A DNA stretch of 64,000 nt from Vreelandella neptunia (GTDB taxonomy: Bacteria > Pseudomonadota > Gammaproteobacteria > Pseudomonadales > Halomonadaceae). Below the pieces are notes generated by a model. That model saw only the letters and a program-made list of their open reading frames with translations, was not told the origin of the DNA and did not search any database. Made by a program: the position numbers and the translations under genes. The DNA is taken from assembly GCF_022489065.1 (NCBI RefSeq), contig NZ_JAKVTW010000005.1:124001-188000 (forward strand), written 5' to 3'. Position 1 is the first letter of the stretch; each line of letters opens with the position of its first letter. Positions 27,592 to 37,150 of this stretch are shown here, piece by piece.

Positions 27592-28680
27592 ATGACTGAT
27601 ACGTCGCCAGGTACGTCGACAGAGTTTCGCGTCGCGCGGGAAGACCTTAGTCGTTTTATGCAAGCAGCGTTGGCGGCTGCGGGAGCTGATCAGGCGTCGG
27701 CGGATGCCGTCACCCGCGCGCTGGTCACCGCTTCGCGGATGGGCACTGACAGCCACGGTTTGCGGCTGCTGCCCCACTATTTGCAGGCACTTAAAGGCGG
27801 ACGTATTAACGGCGCCCCCAACATGATGTTTCATCAGCGCTTAGCGGCCACGGGCTTTTTAGATGCGGACGATGGGCTGGGCCACTTGGCTGGCTACACC
27901 GCTATGGAGCACGCCACTGCCATGGCAGAAGTGGCTGGCATCGGCGCTGTTGCGGTGGGTAATTCATCACACTTTGGGGCCGCAGGGTGCTATGCATTGA
28001 CCGCGGCGGAACGCGGTTATTTGGGGTTGGCGTTCTGCAATTCTGATCCGTTCGTATTGCTGCACGATGGCGCTAAGCCTTTTCATGGCACGAACCCCAT
28101 CGCCTTTGCGGCACCGGTAGCGGGTGACAACTCCTACCTGTTGGATATGGCGACCAGCTCCGTTCCCTGGAATCGCGTGCAGCAGTTCGGTGCTATTGGC
28201 CGCGAGCTGCCTGATCAAGTAGCAGCAAATGCCGCCGGTCAAGTAAGCCGAGTGCCCAGTGAGGTGGCAGCACTGTTACCGTTGGGGGGCAGTGCCTTCG
28301 GGTTTAAGGGGGCAGGACTGGGTGGCATGGTCGAGATACTCAGTTCAGTGCTTTCGGGTATGCAGCACGGTTTTAACCTGCTCCCAATGGGCGGGCCTGA
28401 TATGTCTACGCCTCGCGGGGTTGGGCACTTCTTTTTAGCCATGAAACCCGATGCGTTTGTGGAAGAGGGCACTTTTGCTCGCGGGCTAGCGAACTATCTA
28501 ACCGATTTAAGAGCCCAGCCAGCGACTCAAGGTTCTCAGGTAATGGCGCCTGGTGATCGTGAATGGCGCTGCCAAGCCCAGCGCGACGCCGAAGGCATTC
28601 CGCTCGATTCTGCCAATCAATTAGCCTATGCCGAGATTGCGGAGGAGTATCGTATAACGCCGCTCTCTCAGCTCGGTTGA
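27592..28680 (+). CDS. Ldh2/malate-lactate dehydrogenase family oxidoreductase
   Basis: NAD(P)-dependent dehydrogenase of the YlbC/ComC fold, 362 residues. Blocks seen are SRMGTDSHGLRLLPHYLQAL (catalytic His in DSHG), GAVAVGNSSHFGAAGCYALTA, GTNPIAFAAP, LLPLGGSAFGFKGAGLGGMVEIL and the C-terminal MAPGDREWR. AGGAG stands 10 nt before the ATG. The family includes malate, sulfolactate, ureidoglycolate and 2,3-diketogulonate enzymes acting next to a carboxylate. In the tetronate operon it could interconvert a 2-hydroxy acid sugar with its 2-oxo form. Substrate unproven. Confidence 0.85.
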   Translation: MTDTSPGTSTEFRVAREDLSRFMQAALAAAGADQASADAVTRALVTASRMGTDSHGLRLLPHYLQALKGGRINGAPNMMFHQRLAATGFLDADDGLGHLAGYTAMEHATAMAEVAGIGAVAVGNSSHFGAAGCYALTAAERGYLGLAFCNSDPFVLLHDGAKPFHGTNPIAFAAPVAGDNSYLLDMATSSVPWNRVQQFGAIGRELPDQVAANAAGQVSRVPSEVAALLPLGGSAFGFKGAGLGGMVEILSSVLSGMQHGFNLLPMGGPDMSTPRGVGHFFLAMKPDAFVEEGTFARGLANYLTDLRAQPATQGSQVMAPGDREWRCQAQRDAEGIPLDSANQLAYAEIAEEYRITPLSQLG

Positions 28681-28756
28681 AAGGCGGTTTGAAGGATAAT
28701 GATCAGAAATGCAGTAAAATGGCGGAAAATTCCAGGTTAACCAGGGGTGACTGCCT

Positions 28757-29479
28757 ATGAGCAGATACCGGATCGAGCGTAAAACGCTGTCTGAACAGGT
28801 CGCTGAACAGCTTGAGGCGGAAATTCTTGAGGGGCGGTTGAGTGAAAACGATCAACTGCCTTCAGAGAGGGAGCTGATGGAGCAGTTTGGTGTCGGCAGA
28901 CCTGCGGTGCGTGAAGCGTTGTTCCACCTTCAGCAGCTTGGGCTAATCGCCATTAATAGCGGCACGCGCGCCAGAGTGATTCGCCCTACCGCCGAGGCGG
29001 TGATGGCTAGGCTTTCCGGGGTGACCCGGCAGCTACTCTCTAAGCCTGATGGGCAGCAGTATTTCCAGGAAGCGCGGGCCATGTTCGAAATCTCATTGGC
29101 TCGCTACGCGGCGCGTAACGCCAGCGATGAGGATCTAGCGCGGCTACGCGAAGCGTTAGCGGATAATCGCGACGCGATTGGGGATGAAGCACGCTTTAAA
29201 CGCTCTGATAACGACTTCCATGGCGTGTTGGCGAGCATTGGCCGTAACCCCATTTTCGATGCCATCCATGTAGCGCTCTCTGAGTGGTTGGATGATCGCC
29301 GTGCGCTGGTATTGCAGCAGAAGGATGAAGACAAAGCGGCTACCGCTGCACATACCGAAATCATCGCAGCGATAGAGTCCCGTGATCCAGATGCGGCCGA
29401 AGCGGCCATGCGGCGCCACCTCGACCGTCACTACGGCACTTATATGCAACTAAAAAAGCGCCTCTCGGACGCTTCTTAG
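28757..29479 (+). CDS. GntR/FCD-family transcriptional regulator (NanR-like)
   Basis: 240 residues: GntR winged helix (LSEQVAEQLEAEILEGRL, LPSERELMEQFGVGRPAVREALFHL) followed by an all-helical FCD ligand domain with its metal-binding Asp/His residues (DNDFHGVL, HTEIIAAIESRD, HLDRHY). The N-terminal architecture is NanR-like. It is the last gene of the tetronate region and the likely binder of the TATGACA sites at 21214 and 24368. A sugar acid or its phosphate would be the effector (inferred). GGGGTGA serves as ribosome site. Confidence 0.9.
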   Translation: MSRYRIERKTLSEQVAEQLEAEILEGRLSENDQLPSERELMEQFGVGRPAVREALFHLQQLGLIAINSGTRARVIRPTAEAVMARLSGVTRQLLSKPDGQQYFQEARAMFEISLARYAARNASDEDLARLREALADNRDAIGDEARFKRSDNDFHGVLASIGRNPIFDAIHVALSEWLDDRRALVLQQKDEDKAATAAHTEIIAAIESRDPDAAEAAMRRHLDRHYGTYMQLKKRLSDAS

Positions 29480-29490
29480 AACATGCTAAA

Positions 29491-29518
29491 CCTGCCGCCG
29501 TGTTCGGTCGACGGCAGG
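29491..29518. terminator. Hairpin between convergent GntR and TRAP binding-protein genes
   Basis: CCTGCCG (29491-29497) pairs with CGGCAGG (29512-29518), with a further CCG/CGG pairing inside the loop. It lies in the 46-nt gap between convergent genes. On the minus strand TTTAGC follows; there is no T-run on the plus strand. It probably terminates the minus transcript. Confidence 0.45.
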
Positions 29519-29525
29519 GGTGACA

Positions 29526-30602
29526 TCACTCAGTCATTGTCGATTCAGCAATCTCTTGGAATTCAGCCACGAGATCTTCGCCAATGCGCGGTGCCCACTC
29601 TTCGTAAACCGGCTGTACGGCTTCCTGGAAAGCGGCAATCTGCTCGTCATCAAGACGGGTGATTTGCATACCGCGCTCTTCAAGTTGATCACGCGCCCAG
29701 TCGTCGTACTCGCTGGAAAGCTGGATTTCATAATCGGCAGCTTGCAGCGCGGCTTCCTGGACTAGCTCCTGATACTCAGGGTCGAGTTCGTCCCAAGTAC
29801 GCTGAGAGATCATTTTAATGAAGGGCGTGTAGACGTGGCGGGTTTCAGAGCCGTAGTCTTGAACCTCATGGAAATTGGAGGTCAGAATGGTGCTCCAGGG
29901 GTTCTCCTGACCATCCACGACGCCCTGTTCCATGGCGGAGAAGAGTTCACCAAAGGCCATTGGGGTTGGGTTGGCGCCCAACGCTTCCCAAATAGCCAGG
30001 TGAACCGGGTTTTCCATGGTACGAATCGACAAACCACGAACGTCTAAACCTGCCACATCTTCTGGCGAAGCGACTTCACGAGCGCTGTTGGAGAGCTGCC
30101 GGAAACCATTTTCAGAGAACGCCAGGGCTTTTAGACCGGTGCCGTCGAAAGCATCGAGCATTTCCTGGGCAGCCTCGCTGCGCATGGCCTTGATAGCGGC
30201 TTCCCGGGTCGGTAGCAAGAAGGGAAGATCGAAAACGGCCAGCTCCTCAACGTAACCGGTAGCGGGGGAAGAGGAGGGATAGGTCATGTCCAGCGTGCCG
30301 GTCTGCAGCATTTCCATCATCTGCACATCATCGCCGAGCTGGCTGTTGGGGAAGATATTAACGCTGATGCGCCCTTCGCTGCGCTGGTCAAGAATGTCCG
30401 CGAAGTACTGGCTGGAGATGTACTGGGGTGAGCTTTCCGCTAAGCCAAGCCCCATGCGCAGGGTCACACTGCCGTGGTCACCCACAGTGTCGCCCTCAAT
30501 CTCAGGTGGGTCGGAAAGGTCGGGTGTTTGTGCGTAAACCATGCCTGAGCTGAGCAGCGTGGCGCCGGTTACTAATAGAGTGCGTTTCCAAAGATGATGC
30601 AT
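29526..30602 (-). CDS. Orphan TRAP substrate-binding protein (DctP family)
   Basis: Periplasmic binding protein of about 358 residues, longer than its two relatives here because of a ~30-residue insertion after the signal peptide (QTPDLSDPPEIEGDTVGDHGS). DctP features: VAGLDVRGLSIRTMENPVHL, LGANPTPMAFGELFSAMEQG and VVDGQENPW. ATG 30602 is preferred over ATG 30611, which abuts AGGAG. No DctQ/DctM genes adjoin it: it converges with the GntR gene and is divergent from an IlvD/Edd dehydratase gene. It must borrow permeases, perhaps those at 25.5-27.5 kb. The divergent dehydratase suggests an aldonate ligand (inferred). Confidence 0.88.
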   Translation of the reverse strand: MHHLWKRTLLVTGATLLSSGMVYAQTPDLSDPPEIEGDTVGDHGSVTLRMGLGLAESSPQYISSQYFADILDQRSEGRISVNIFPNSQLGDDVQMMEMLQTGTLDMTYPSSSPATGYVEELAVFDLPFLLPTREAAIKAMRSEAAQEMLDAFDGTGLKALAFSENGFRQLSNSAREVASPEDVAGLDVRGLSIRTMENPVHLAIWEALGANPTPMAFGELFSAMEQGVVDGQENPWSTILTSNFHEVQDYGSETRHVYTPFIKMISQRTWDELDPEYQELVQEAALQAADYEIQLSSEYDDWARDQLEERGMQITRLDDEQIAAFQEAVQPVYEEWAPRIGEDLVAEFQEIAESTMTE

Positions 30603-30683
30603 AGTCGTCATTCTCCTGGCGTGCTGCAGGTCGCTTCACTAAGGGTATCTGCTAAGCGAGCTACAGCGTGTTTACTGTTGTAG

Positions 30684-30771
30684 TTGTTGAACCCAGTTGT
30701 GGAACCCGGATTTTTGAAGCTGTTATTAAGGCCGTTGTTGAAACGGTTGTTAAGACCTTTCACTGAAACCC
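30684..30771 (+). repeat. Degenerate 11-14-nt repeats upstream of the TRAP binding protein
   Basis: Seven imperfect units such as TTGTTGAACCCAG, TTGTGGAACCCGG, TTGTTGAAACGG and TTGTTAAGACC follow one another in the leader of the minus-strand binding-protein gene. On the minus strand this gives an Asn-rich open frame that I regard as a by-product. The rest of the 372-nt gap holds the palindrome at 30797 and no gene. Confidence 0.55.
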
Positions 30772-30796
30772 TTACGTGAATGTCTATCGTTTTGCC

Positions 30797-30813
30797 TATA
30801 TGTTCAACATATA
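30797..30813. promoter_or_regulatory. Palindromic operator TATATGTTCAACATATA
   Basis: A perfect 8+1+8 palindrome in the divergent gap between the orphan TRAP binding-protein gene and the IlvD/Edd dehydratase gene. TGTTCAACATA plus CTTTTGTATG after a 2-nt difference recurs at 38207-38229. The GT-N3-AC core (GTTCAAC) fits GntR/FCD regulators, and one is encoded at 33771. Confidence 0.65.
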
Positions 30814-30974
30814 CTTTTGTATGTATCGACGTCGCAGGCAAGAAAGCGTAACGTCATGGCGACTTCCTACGCGCGTTCGGTAGGTGACTAATTCAACAAT
30901 GTTAGTGGGGGCTTTTTAGTAGCTTATGCACGCCTGCTGACACTCAATATTTACTTTAGGCGTGGAGTGACACT

Positions 30975-32777
30975 ATGGCCAATTATCAACGAATAACGCC
31001 TGATCAGTTGCGTTCACGTTACTGGTTCGATAATCCGGATCATCCCGGCACGACAGCACTGTGCATCGAGCGTTATCTTAATTACGGCATCACGCTGGAT
31101 GAACTGACCAGCGGTAAGCCGATTATCGGTATCTGCCAGTCAGGCTCTGATTTAACCCCGTGTAACCGCCACCACATCGACTTGGTTAAACGGGTGAAAG
31201 ACGGTATTCGCGCGGCGGGCGGGGTGCCGTTTGAATTCCCCATGCACCCTATTCACGAGAACGTACGGCGCCCCACCGCCGCGCTGGATCGTAATCTTGC
31301 CTACTTAGGCATCGTCGAGGTGCTGCACGGCTACCCGTTAGATGGTGTGGTGTTAACGACTGGCTGCGATAAAACCACGCCTGCTGCCCTTATGGCGGCG
31401 GCAACGGTGAATATCCCCGCTATCGTGCTCTCCGGCGGGCCGATGCTCAACGGCTGGCGCGGCGCCGAGCGGGTGGGTTCGGGCACGATTATCTGGGAGC
31501 TACGCAAGCGCCTGGCGGCGGGGGATATCGACTACGCTGAGTTTCTTTCACGCGCTAGCGATTCGGCACCTTCCATTGGCCACTGCAATACCATGGGCAC
31601 CGCCTCCACCATGAACTCCATGGCGGAAGTGCTGGGCATGAGCCTGCCGGGCTCGGCGGTGATCCCCGCGCCCTATAAAGAGCGCGCCATGGTGGCCTAC
31701 GATACCGGTACACGGATCGTCGATATGGTCTGGGAAGACCTGCGCCCGCTGGATATTTTGACTCGGGAGGCTTTCGAGAACGCCATCGTGGCCTGCTCGG
31801 CATTGGGCGGTTCATCCAATGCCCCTGTGCATATCAATGCTATCGCCCGCCATTCGGGCATCGAGCTGGATAACGACGACTGGCAGCGCCTGGGCCATGA
31901 GATCCCGCTACTGGCCAACGTGATGCCTGCTGGCGCTTTCCTGTGCGAAGAGTTCTATCGCGCCGGCGGCGTTCCCGCGATTCTCCATGAGCTACACACC
32001 GCCGGTAAGTTGCACGTCGATGCGCTCACAGTGAATGGCCGCTCAATAGGCGATAACCTACAGGGCTGCGAAACCCAAGACCCCGATGTGATTTGCCGTT
32101 ATAACGACCCCTTGGTGGACCACGCGGGCTTCCTCAACCTCAAGGGCAATCTATTCGACTCGGCGCTGATGAAAACCAGCGTGATCTCGCGGGATTTCCG
32201 TGAGCGCTTCCTCAATGATCCCAACGATCCGGATGCCTTTGAAGGCAAGGTAGTGGTGTTTGATGGCTCCGAGGATTACCACGCCCGTATCGATGACCCT
32301 ACGCTGAACATTGATTCACGCACCATTCTAGTCATGCGGGGCGCGGGGCCGGTAGGGCATCCTGGTGGCGCAGAAGTAGTCAATATGCAGCCGCCAGAGG
32401 CGCTGATTAAACAGGGCATCGAATCGCTGCCGTGTCTGGGCGATGGCCGACAGTCGGGCACCTCCGGCTCGCCATCGATTCTCAATGCTTCCCCAGAAGC
32501 CGCTACCGGTGGCGGTTTGGCGCTGCTGGAGAGCGGCGACCGGCTGCGGGTCGATCTTAAGCGCGGCGAAGTGCAGTTGCTGATTGAGGCGAGTGAGCTG
32601 GAAGCGCGCCGCGAGCGTTTAGCCCAGCAGGGCGGCTACCGCTACCCTGGCCATCAGACGCCTTGGCAGGAGATCCAGCGGAGCATGGTCGAACCTTTGG
32701 ATCGCGGTATGACATTGGAGCCAGCGACTAAGTATCGCGATGTCGCCCGCCGGCATCCGCCCAGGGACAATCACTAA
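30975..32777 (+). CDS. IlvD/Edd-family sugar-acid dehydratase (xylonate/arabinonate/galactonate type)
   Basis: Iron-sulfur dehydratase of 600 residues that converts an aldonate to its 2-keto-3-deoxy acid. Conserved Cys residues are in [13 protein letters not shown] (C54, C63), [10 protein letters not shown] (C131) and [11 protein letters not shown] (C204). The N-terminus ([24 protein letters not shown]) is that of the sugar-acid branch (XylD/YagF type) and not of dihydroxyacid dehydratase. TGGAG lies before the ATG. It is followed by an EamA transporter, GntR regulator and sugar dehydrogenase. A second member of the family is encoded at 44330, so the two probably serve different aldonates or differ in regulation. 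Confidence 0.88.
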   Translation: MANYQRITPDQLRSRYWFDNPDHPGTTALCIERYLNYGITLDELTSGKPIIGICQSGSDLTPCNRHHIDLVKRVKDGIRAAGGVPFEFPMHPIHENVRRPTAALDRNLAYLGIVEVLHGYPLDGVVLTTGCDKTTPAALMAAATVNIPAIVLSGGPMLNGWRGAERVGSGTIIWELRKRLAAGDIDYAEFLSRASDSAPSIGHCNTMGTASTMNSMAEVLGMSLPGSAVIPAPYKERAMVAYDTGTRIVDMVWEDLRPLDILTREAFENAIVACSALGGSSNAPVHINAIARHSGIELDNDDWQRLGHEIPLLANVMPAGAFLCEEFYRAGGVPAILHELHTAGKLHVDALTVNGRSIGDNLQGCETQDPDVICRYNDPLVDHAGFLNLKGNLFDSALMKTSVISRDFRERFLNDPNDPDAFEGKVVVFDGSEDYHARIDDPTLNIDSRTILVMRGAGPVGHPGGAEVVNMQPPEALIKQGIESLPCLGDGRQSGTSGSPSILNASPEAATGGGLALLESGDRLRVDLKRGEVQLLIEASELEARRERLAQQGGYRYPGHQTPWQEIQRSMVEPLDRGMTLEPATKYRDVARRHPPRDNH

Positions 32778-32794
32778 AGGAATTGATACCACAC

Positions 32795-33739
32795 ATGAGT
32801 CGTTGGAGTACCTTTTCGCATCGCCAGCAGGGCTTGCTGTTAACCGCTGGCGGGGCGCTGATCATGGCCCCGGATGCCCTGCTGATTAAAGTGGCAGATC
32901 TGCCCGATGCCGAGATATTGATGTGGCGTGGCTTTCTTTCGGGCTTAGGTTTTCTATTGATTGCCCTGATGCGCTACGGCCGTGGCACCTTGGCGGCCTA
33001 TCGCCGCTGCGGCTGGACGGGTATCGCCGTGGCGCTGCTGTTCAGTTTGACTACCTGTGGTTTTGTGCTGGGCAACCAGTACACCAAGGCAGGCAACGTC
33101 TTAATGATACTGGCCAGCTCGCCAATTATTGCCGCCGTGCTCTCTTGGATCATTCTCAAAGAGCGCTTACCCAGACGCACTTGGCTGGCGATTTGGCTAT
33201 GTATGGTCGGTATCGCGATGATCGCCCTCGATGACGCCGGCGCAGGTTCCTGGGTAGGCAACGCTTTCGCCTTAATGGCGGCAACCACTCTGGCGATTAA
33301 CTTTACCCTGTGCCGAACCCGCCCGGGTGTCGATATGAGCCCTATGCTGGTGTTCAACGGCCTTATTGTTGGCAGTATCGCCGGGCTAATTTGGCTGGCG
33401 GGGGGTGAAACGAGCCTGCCAGCCACTCACCAACTCGGCGTGGTCATCCTGCTGTGTTTGATTATTGTGCCCTGTGGCGTAACGCTGCTGCAGCGCGGGC
33501 CGCTCTATCTGCCCTCCGCCGAAGTGGGCCTGCTAATACTGCTGGAAGTAGTGATCGGCACGCTTTTGGCGTGGTGGATTTTGGCCGAACAGCCCGCCCC
33601 AATGGCGATGGTCGGCGGCGCTCTGGTGCTGGGCACGCTGAGTGCTAAGGGCCTTTACGAACGGCGGCTTGAATTGAGGATGCGCGCTAGGCTCGTCCCT
33701 GCCTCATCGGTAACAGTAGACCGGTCAAGTACGTTATGA
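32795..33739 (+). CDS. EamA/DMT-family membrane transporter
   Basis: Ten-helix drug/metabolite-type carrier of ~314 residues with the typical internal EamA duplication (first half to LKERLPRRTWLAIWLCMVGIAMIALDD, second to AEQPAPMAMVGGALVLGTLSAKGLYE). ATG 32795 is used; a TTG at 32783 abuts the AAAGGAA site. It starts 17 nt after the dehydratase stop and so is co-transcribed. Substrate and direction are unknown; a metabolite of the aldonate pathway is a reasonable guess. Confidence 0.82.
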   Translation: MSRWSTFSHRQQGLLLTAGGALIMAPDALLIKVADLPDAEILMWRGFLSGLGFLLIALMRYGRGTLAAYRRCGWTGIAVALLFSLTTCGFVLGNQYTKAGNVLMILASSPIIAAVLSWIILKERLPRRTWLAIWLCMVGIAMIALDDAGAGSWVGNAFALMAATTLAINFTLCRTRPGVDMSPMLVFNGLIVGSIAGLIWLAGGETSLPATHQLGVVILLCLIIVPCGVTLLQRGPLYLPSAEVGLLILLEVVIGTLLAWWILAEQPAPMAMVGGALVLGTLSAKGLYERRLELRMRARLVPASSVTVDRSSTL

Positions 33740-33770
33740 TTAGCAGGAATTGAAATAGGGCCTTATCGCA

Positions 33771-34541
33771 GTGACGTCATCTCCCAGTAAGCCAGCAGCT
33801 CGCCCCAGTATCGCCGAACATCTCGCCGAGGAGATTTTTGGCGGGCGCTATCACCCCGGTGATCTCGTGCCCCGTGAAATGGATCTATGTGAACGTTTTG
33901 CGATTAACCGCTCTGCGGTGCGTAGCGATCTGCGCCAACTGGTCGATGCCGGGATTATCGAGCGGATTTCCGGCCATGGTTCCAAGGTGCGCGAGTACTC
34001 GGAGTGGCACATTCTCGACGCCCAGGTGACCGACTGGCTAACCCGCTATGCAGCCCCCAACCCGGATATTCAGCGCGAAATTCTCGCCTTCCGCCTGGAC
34101 GTTGAACCCTATGTGGCTATGACCGCTGCAAAGCGGGCCAAAGCGCGGGATCTGGTGGCCATCGAAGAAGCCTTTGAAGGTTTAGGGCAGAATCTTCGCA
34201 ATGCCACCTGCGAAGAGGAGCGACGGCTGCACAGTGAGTGTGATGTCGCTTTTCACGAGGCGATCTTCAAGGCGACCCACAATATTGTCTGGGCGCAGCT
34301 ATCACATATCCTGCGACCCTCCATCTACATGCTGATTTCCATGTCCAACGAGAACGCCCCAGATCCTGAAGAGAGCCTGGAGCGTCACCGTCAACTGATG
34401 GAGAGCATTCGATTGCGCCGCCCTCGGGAGGCCTTTCTAGCCTCCCAAGCCGTGTTGGCGGGCACTGCCGCAGCGTTGGGGCTTGAGCACAGCTTCAGTT
34501 CATTAGGGCGCAGCGTTGAGCTGCCACACACTACTTCCTGA
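33771..34541 (+). CDS. GntR/FCD-family transcriptional regulator of the aldonate operon
   Basis: 256 residues with winged helix (IAEHLAEEIFGGRYHPGDLVP, LCERFAINRSAVRSDLRQLVDAG) and FCD effector domain (RLDVEPYVAMTAAKRA, SECDVAFHEAIFKATHN, HRQLMESI). A GTG start at 33771 is used; no better start or clear ribosome site is seen. It lies between the EamA gene and the sugar 1-dehydrogenase gene. It is the best candidate for the TGTTsAACA palindromes at 30797 and 38181, which have the GT-N3-AC core of this class. Regulators of galactonate and related acids belong to this subfamily. Confidence 0.87.
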   Translation: MTSSPSKPAARPSIAEHLAEEIFGGRYHPGDLVPREMDLCERFAINRSAVRSDLRQLVDAGIIERISGHGSKVREYSEWHILDAQVTDWLTRYAAPNPDIQREILAFRLDVEPYVAMTAAKRAKARDLVAIEEAFEGLGQNLRNATCEEERRLHSECDVAFHEAIFKATHNIVWAQLSHILRPSIYMLISMSNENAPDPEESLERHRQLMESIRLRRPREAFLASQAVLAGTAAALGLEHSFSSLGRSVELPHTTS

Positions 34542-34576
34542 ACCCATTTTGAATGGTTAAAAACAAAGGCAAGCGT

Positions 34577-35527
34577 ATGTCTGATTCCAACTCTGGCTTT
34601 AGCTCTGGCTTTAAGTTCGGCCTGGTGGGCGTGGGTAAAATCGTCCGCGATCAGCACCTCCCTGCGATAGCCGCTACCTCCAACTGCCAGCTTGTCGCCA
34701 CGGCAGATCCCTACGCCTCACTGCCGGATTTACCCGCCTATCAAGGCCTGGAGGCGATGCTCGACGCTCATCCTGACATCACCGCCGTCTCAATTTGTAC
34801 ACCGACACACTTGCGCTACTCCCAGGCGCGGGCCGCGCTGATGCGTGGCAAGCACGTGCTGCTGGAAAAGCCGCCAGGGGCGACATTAAGTGAAGTCGAG
34901 GATTTGATTGCCTGCGCTAAAGAACAGGGCGTTAGCCTGTTTGCCGCCTGGCACTCGCGGTTTGCTCCCGGTGTGGCTCAAGCCCAGCAGTGGTTAGCCA
35001 AACGGCAGGTGCAGCGGGTTAAGATCGAGTGGAAGGAGGATGTGCGGGTATGGCATCCCGGCCAGGCATGGATCTGGCAGCCGGGTGGTATGGGCGTTTT
35101 CGATCCAGGTATTAATGCGCTCTCTATTGCCACCGCCATCTTGCCCCAACCGTTCTTTTTGCAACGGGCGAGGCTGCTGGTGCCGAGCAATGCGCAAACC
35201 CCGATTGCGGCGGAGCTCTCGTTTACGGACCCTGAGGGGGCAGCGATTGAGGCAGATTTCGACTTCCGCCAGAGTGGCCCGCCAACCTGGGATATGCATA
35301 TCGAGAGCGACGGAAGTCGCTTGAGTCTTACCCAAGGCGGCTGTCGTCTGATGATCGACGATGAGGTAATCGTCGACGCCGAAGAGCGTGAATATCAAGG
35401 CCTTTACGCGCGCTTTGACGAGTTGATTGCAAAAAAACGCAGCGAGGTGGATGTTGCCCCGCTGCGCCAGGTCGCCGATGCGTTTCTATACGGTCATCGT
35501 GAGATCACCGACGCCTTCGTTGAGTAA
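34577..35527 (+). CDS. Gfo/Idh/MocA oxidoreductase, probable D-galactose/L-arabinose 1-dehydrogenase
   Basis: 316 residues. Rossmann turn GLVGVGKIVRDQHLPAI, the EKP motif in LLEKPPGATLSEVE, and a C-terminal domain with WKEDVRVWHPGQAWIWQPGG and FDPGINALSIA. The last two blocks resemble the Azospirillum-type L-arabinose 1-dehydrogenase. The enzyme would oxidise the aldose at C1 to a lactone with NAD(P). ATG 34577 is preferred over ATG 34553 because AAAGG lies 7-8 nt upstream. It ends the IlvD-EamA-GntR operon and converges on the 2-oxoglutarate semialdehyde dehydrogenase gene, 19 nt away; a small CGTCTC-AA-GAGACG hairpin (35528-35541) lies between. Confidence 0.83.
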   Translation: MSDSNSGFSSGFKFGLVGVGKIVRDQHLPAIAATSNCQLVATADPYASLPDLPAYQGLEAMLDAHPDITAVSICTPTHLRYSQARAALMRGKHVLLEKPPGATLSEVEDLIACAKEQGVSLFAAWHSRFAPGVAQAQQWLAKRQVQRVKIEWKEDVRVWHPGQAWIWQPGGMGVFDPGINALSIATAILPQPFFLQRARLLVPSNAQTPIAAELSFTDPEGAAIEADFDFRQSGPPTWDMHIESDGSRLSLTQGGCRLMIDDEVIVDAEEREYQGLYARFDELIAKKRSEVDVAPLRQVADAFLYGHREITDAFVE

Positions 35528-35546
35528 CGTCTCAAGAGACGCCCTC

Positions 35547-37121
35547 TTATTCACGCTTGCCATCGACCAAGCGTGATACGCCTGCAGGATTGCCATCACG
35601 AATAGCCTCGGGCAGTAGCCCTTCCGGCAGCGCCTGGTAGCATACTGGGCGCAGGAAGCGGAAGATCGCCGCGCTACCTACCGAGGTGGTGCGGGAGTCC
35701 GAGGTCGCTGGATAAGGGCCGCCGTGCACCATGGCATGGCACACTTCTACACCTGTCGGCCAGCCGTTGGCCAGAATCCGCCCTGCTTTGCGCTCCAGGG
35801 TGGGCAGCAGTTGCTTGGCAGTCGCCAAGTCACCATCATCCATTTGCAGGGTAATAGTGAGCTGGCCTTCGAGTTGGGCAGCTACCTTAGCCACTTCTTT
35901 GGCATCGGCACAGGCGATGACCAGTGAGGTGGAACCGAACACCTCTTCCTGAAGGGCGGGTTCGTTGAGGAACGCCTCAGCCTGGGTAACGAACAGCCCC
36001 GCTTGGCAAGGGTTAGCCGTTTCACCGGCTTGGCCGCGAGCTACCTCAGTGACCTTGGCGTGGTTGGCGAGTCGTTCAACGCCCTGCTGGTAAGCGTCGT
36101 GAATGCCCGGCGTCAGCATGGTTTGGGCCGCACTGCCCTTAACCGCTTCACCAGCCGCTTCAACAAAGGCATCCAGCTCTGGGCCCTGAACCGCAATCAC
36201 CAGCCCTGGGTTGGTGCAGAACTGTCCGGCGCCCATGTTCAGTGAGCCAACAAACCCCTCGGCGATGGCTTTGCCGCGGGCCTTGAGCGCTTCTGGTAGC
36301 AAGAACACCGGGTTGATGGAGCTCATTTCGGCGTAAACCGGGATCGGCTGAGGCCGCGCCTGGGCAGTGGCCATCAGTGCCGTACCGCCGCTGCGTGAAC
36401 CGGTAAACCCTACCGCTTGAATGCGCGGATCAGCGACCAACGCCTGGCCAATCTCTTTGCCGGAACCAAACAGCAGCGAAAAGACGCCTTCAGGCAGGTT
36501 GCATTTGGCCACGGCGCGTTGAATCGCACGACCCACTAGCTCGGAGGTGCCGGGGTGGGCAGAGTGTCCCTTGACCACGACCGGGCAACCGGCTGCCAGC
36601 GCCGATGCGGTATCGCCACCGGCAACGCTAAAGGCGAGTGGGAAGTTGCTGGCGCCAAACACCGCCACCGGGCCCAGTGCAATATGACGCTGACGCAGGT
36701 CGGCGCGGGGCAGCGGCTCGCGATCAGGCAGGGCGGGGTCGATGCGCACATCTAGCCACTCACCGGCCCGTACCACGTTGGCGAACAAGCGTAGCTGACC
36801 GCAGGTGCGGCCGCGTTCGCCCTGCAAGCGAGCTTCGGGAAGGCCGGTTTCAGCGACACCACGTTCGGTTAGCTCTTCGCCGATTGCTTCGATCTCGCTG
36901 GCGATGGTTTCGAGGAACACGGCCCGCTCTTCAAGCGAGGTTTCGCGGTAAGTGGCGTACGCCGCTTCGGCAAGTTCACACGCTTGCTCGACTTCCGCTT
37001 TGCTGCCGCCGGGGTAGGCGGGCGCCAGTGTTTCGCCGGTGGCAGGATTCACTGCATGAATGTCAGCCTGTTGGCCGCTGATGGCCTGCTGACCAATGAG
37101 TAGTTTGCCTTCCAGAGTCAT
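35547..37121 (-). CDS. 2-Oxoglutarate semialdehyde dehydrogenase (aldehyde dehydrogenase family)
   Basis: 524-residue aldehyde dehydrogenase of the long KGSADH type. [25 protein letters not shown], the base in [15 protein letters not shown], catalytic Cys in [10 protein letters not shown] and the C-terminal [19 protein letters not shown] block are all present; the last is characteristic of this branch. It converts 2-oxoglutarate semialdehyde to 2-oxoglutarate, the final step of non-phosphorylating pentose and hexarate routes. AGGAGGA precedes ATG 37121. Co-transcribed with the upstream AraD1 gene (29-nt gap), which makes the semialdehyde. Confidence 0.9.
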   Translation of the reverse strand: MTLEGKLLIGQQAISGQQADIHAVNPATGETLAPAYPGGSKAEVEQACELAEAAYATYRETSLEERAVFLETIASEIEAIGEELTERGVAETGLPEARLQGERGRTCGQLRLFANVVRAGEWLDVRIDPALPDREPLPRADLRQRHIALGPVAVFGASNFPLAFSVAGGDTASALAAGCPVVVKGHSAHPGTSELVGRAIQRAVAKCNLPEGVFSLLFGSGKEIGQALVADPRIQAVGFTGSRSGGTALMATAQARPQPIPVYAEMSSINPVFLLPEALKARGKAIAEGFVGSLNMGAGQFCTNPGLVIAVQGPELDAFVEAAGEAVKGSAAQTMLTPGIHDAYQQGVERLANHAKVTEVARGQAGETANPCQAGLFVTQAEAFLNEPALQEEVFGSTSLVIACADAKEVAKVAAQLEGQLTITLQMDDGDLATAKQLLPTLERKAGRILANGWPTGVEVCHAMVHGGPYPATSDSRTTSVGSAAIFRFLRPVCYQALPEGLLPEAIRDGNPAGVSRLVDGKRE

Positions 37122-37150
37122 ACTTCCTCCTGCTGGGGTGGGTGATTAAG

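Noticed and set aside
30608..30841. Asn-rich small open frame on the minus strand
   Set aside because: Generated by the degenerate repeats at 30684-30771; no ribosome site, and it covers the operator palindrome.
35528..35541. CGTCTC-AA-GAGACG hairpin as terminator between convergent genes
   Set aside because: Two-base loop and no T-run on either strand; noted with the neighbouring gene but not called.
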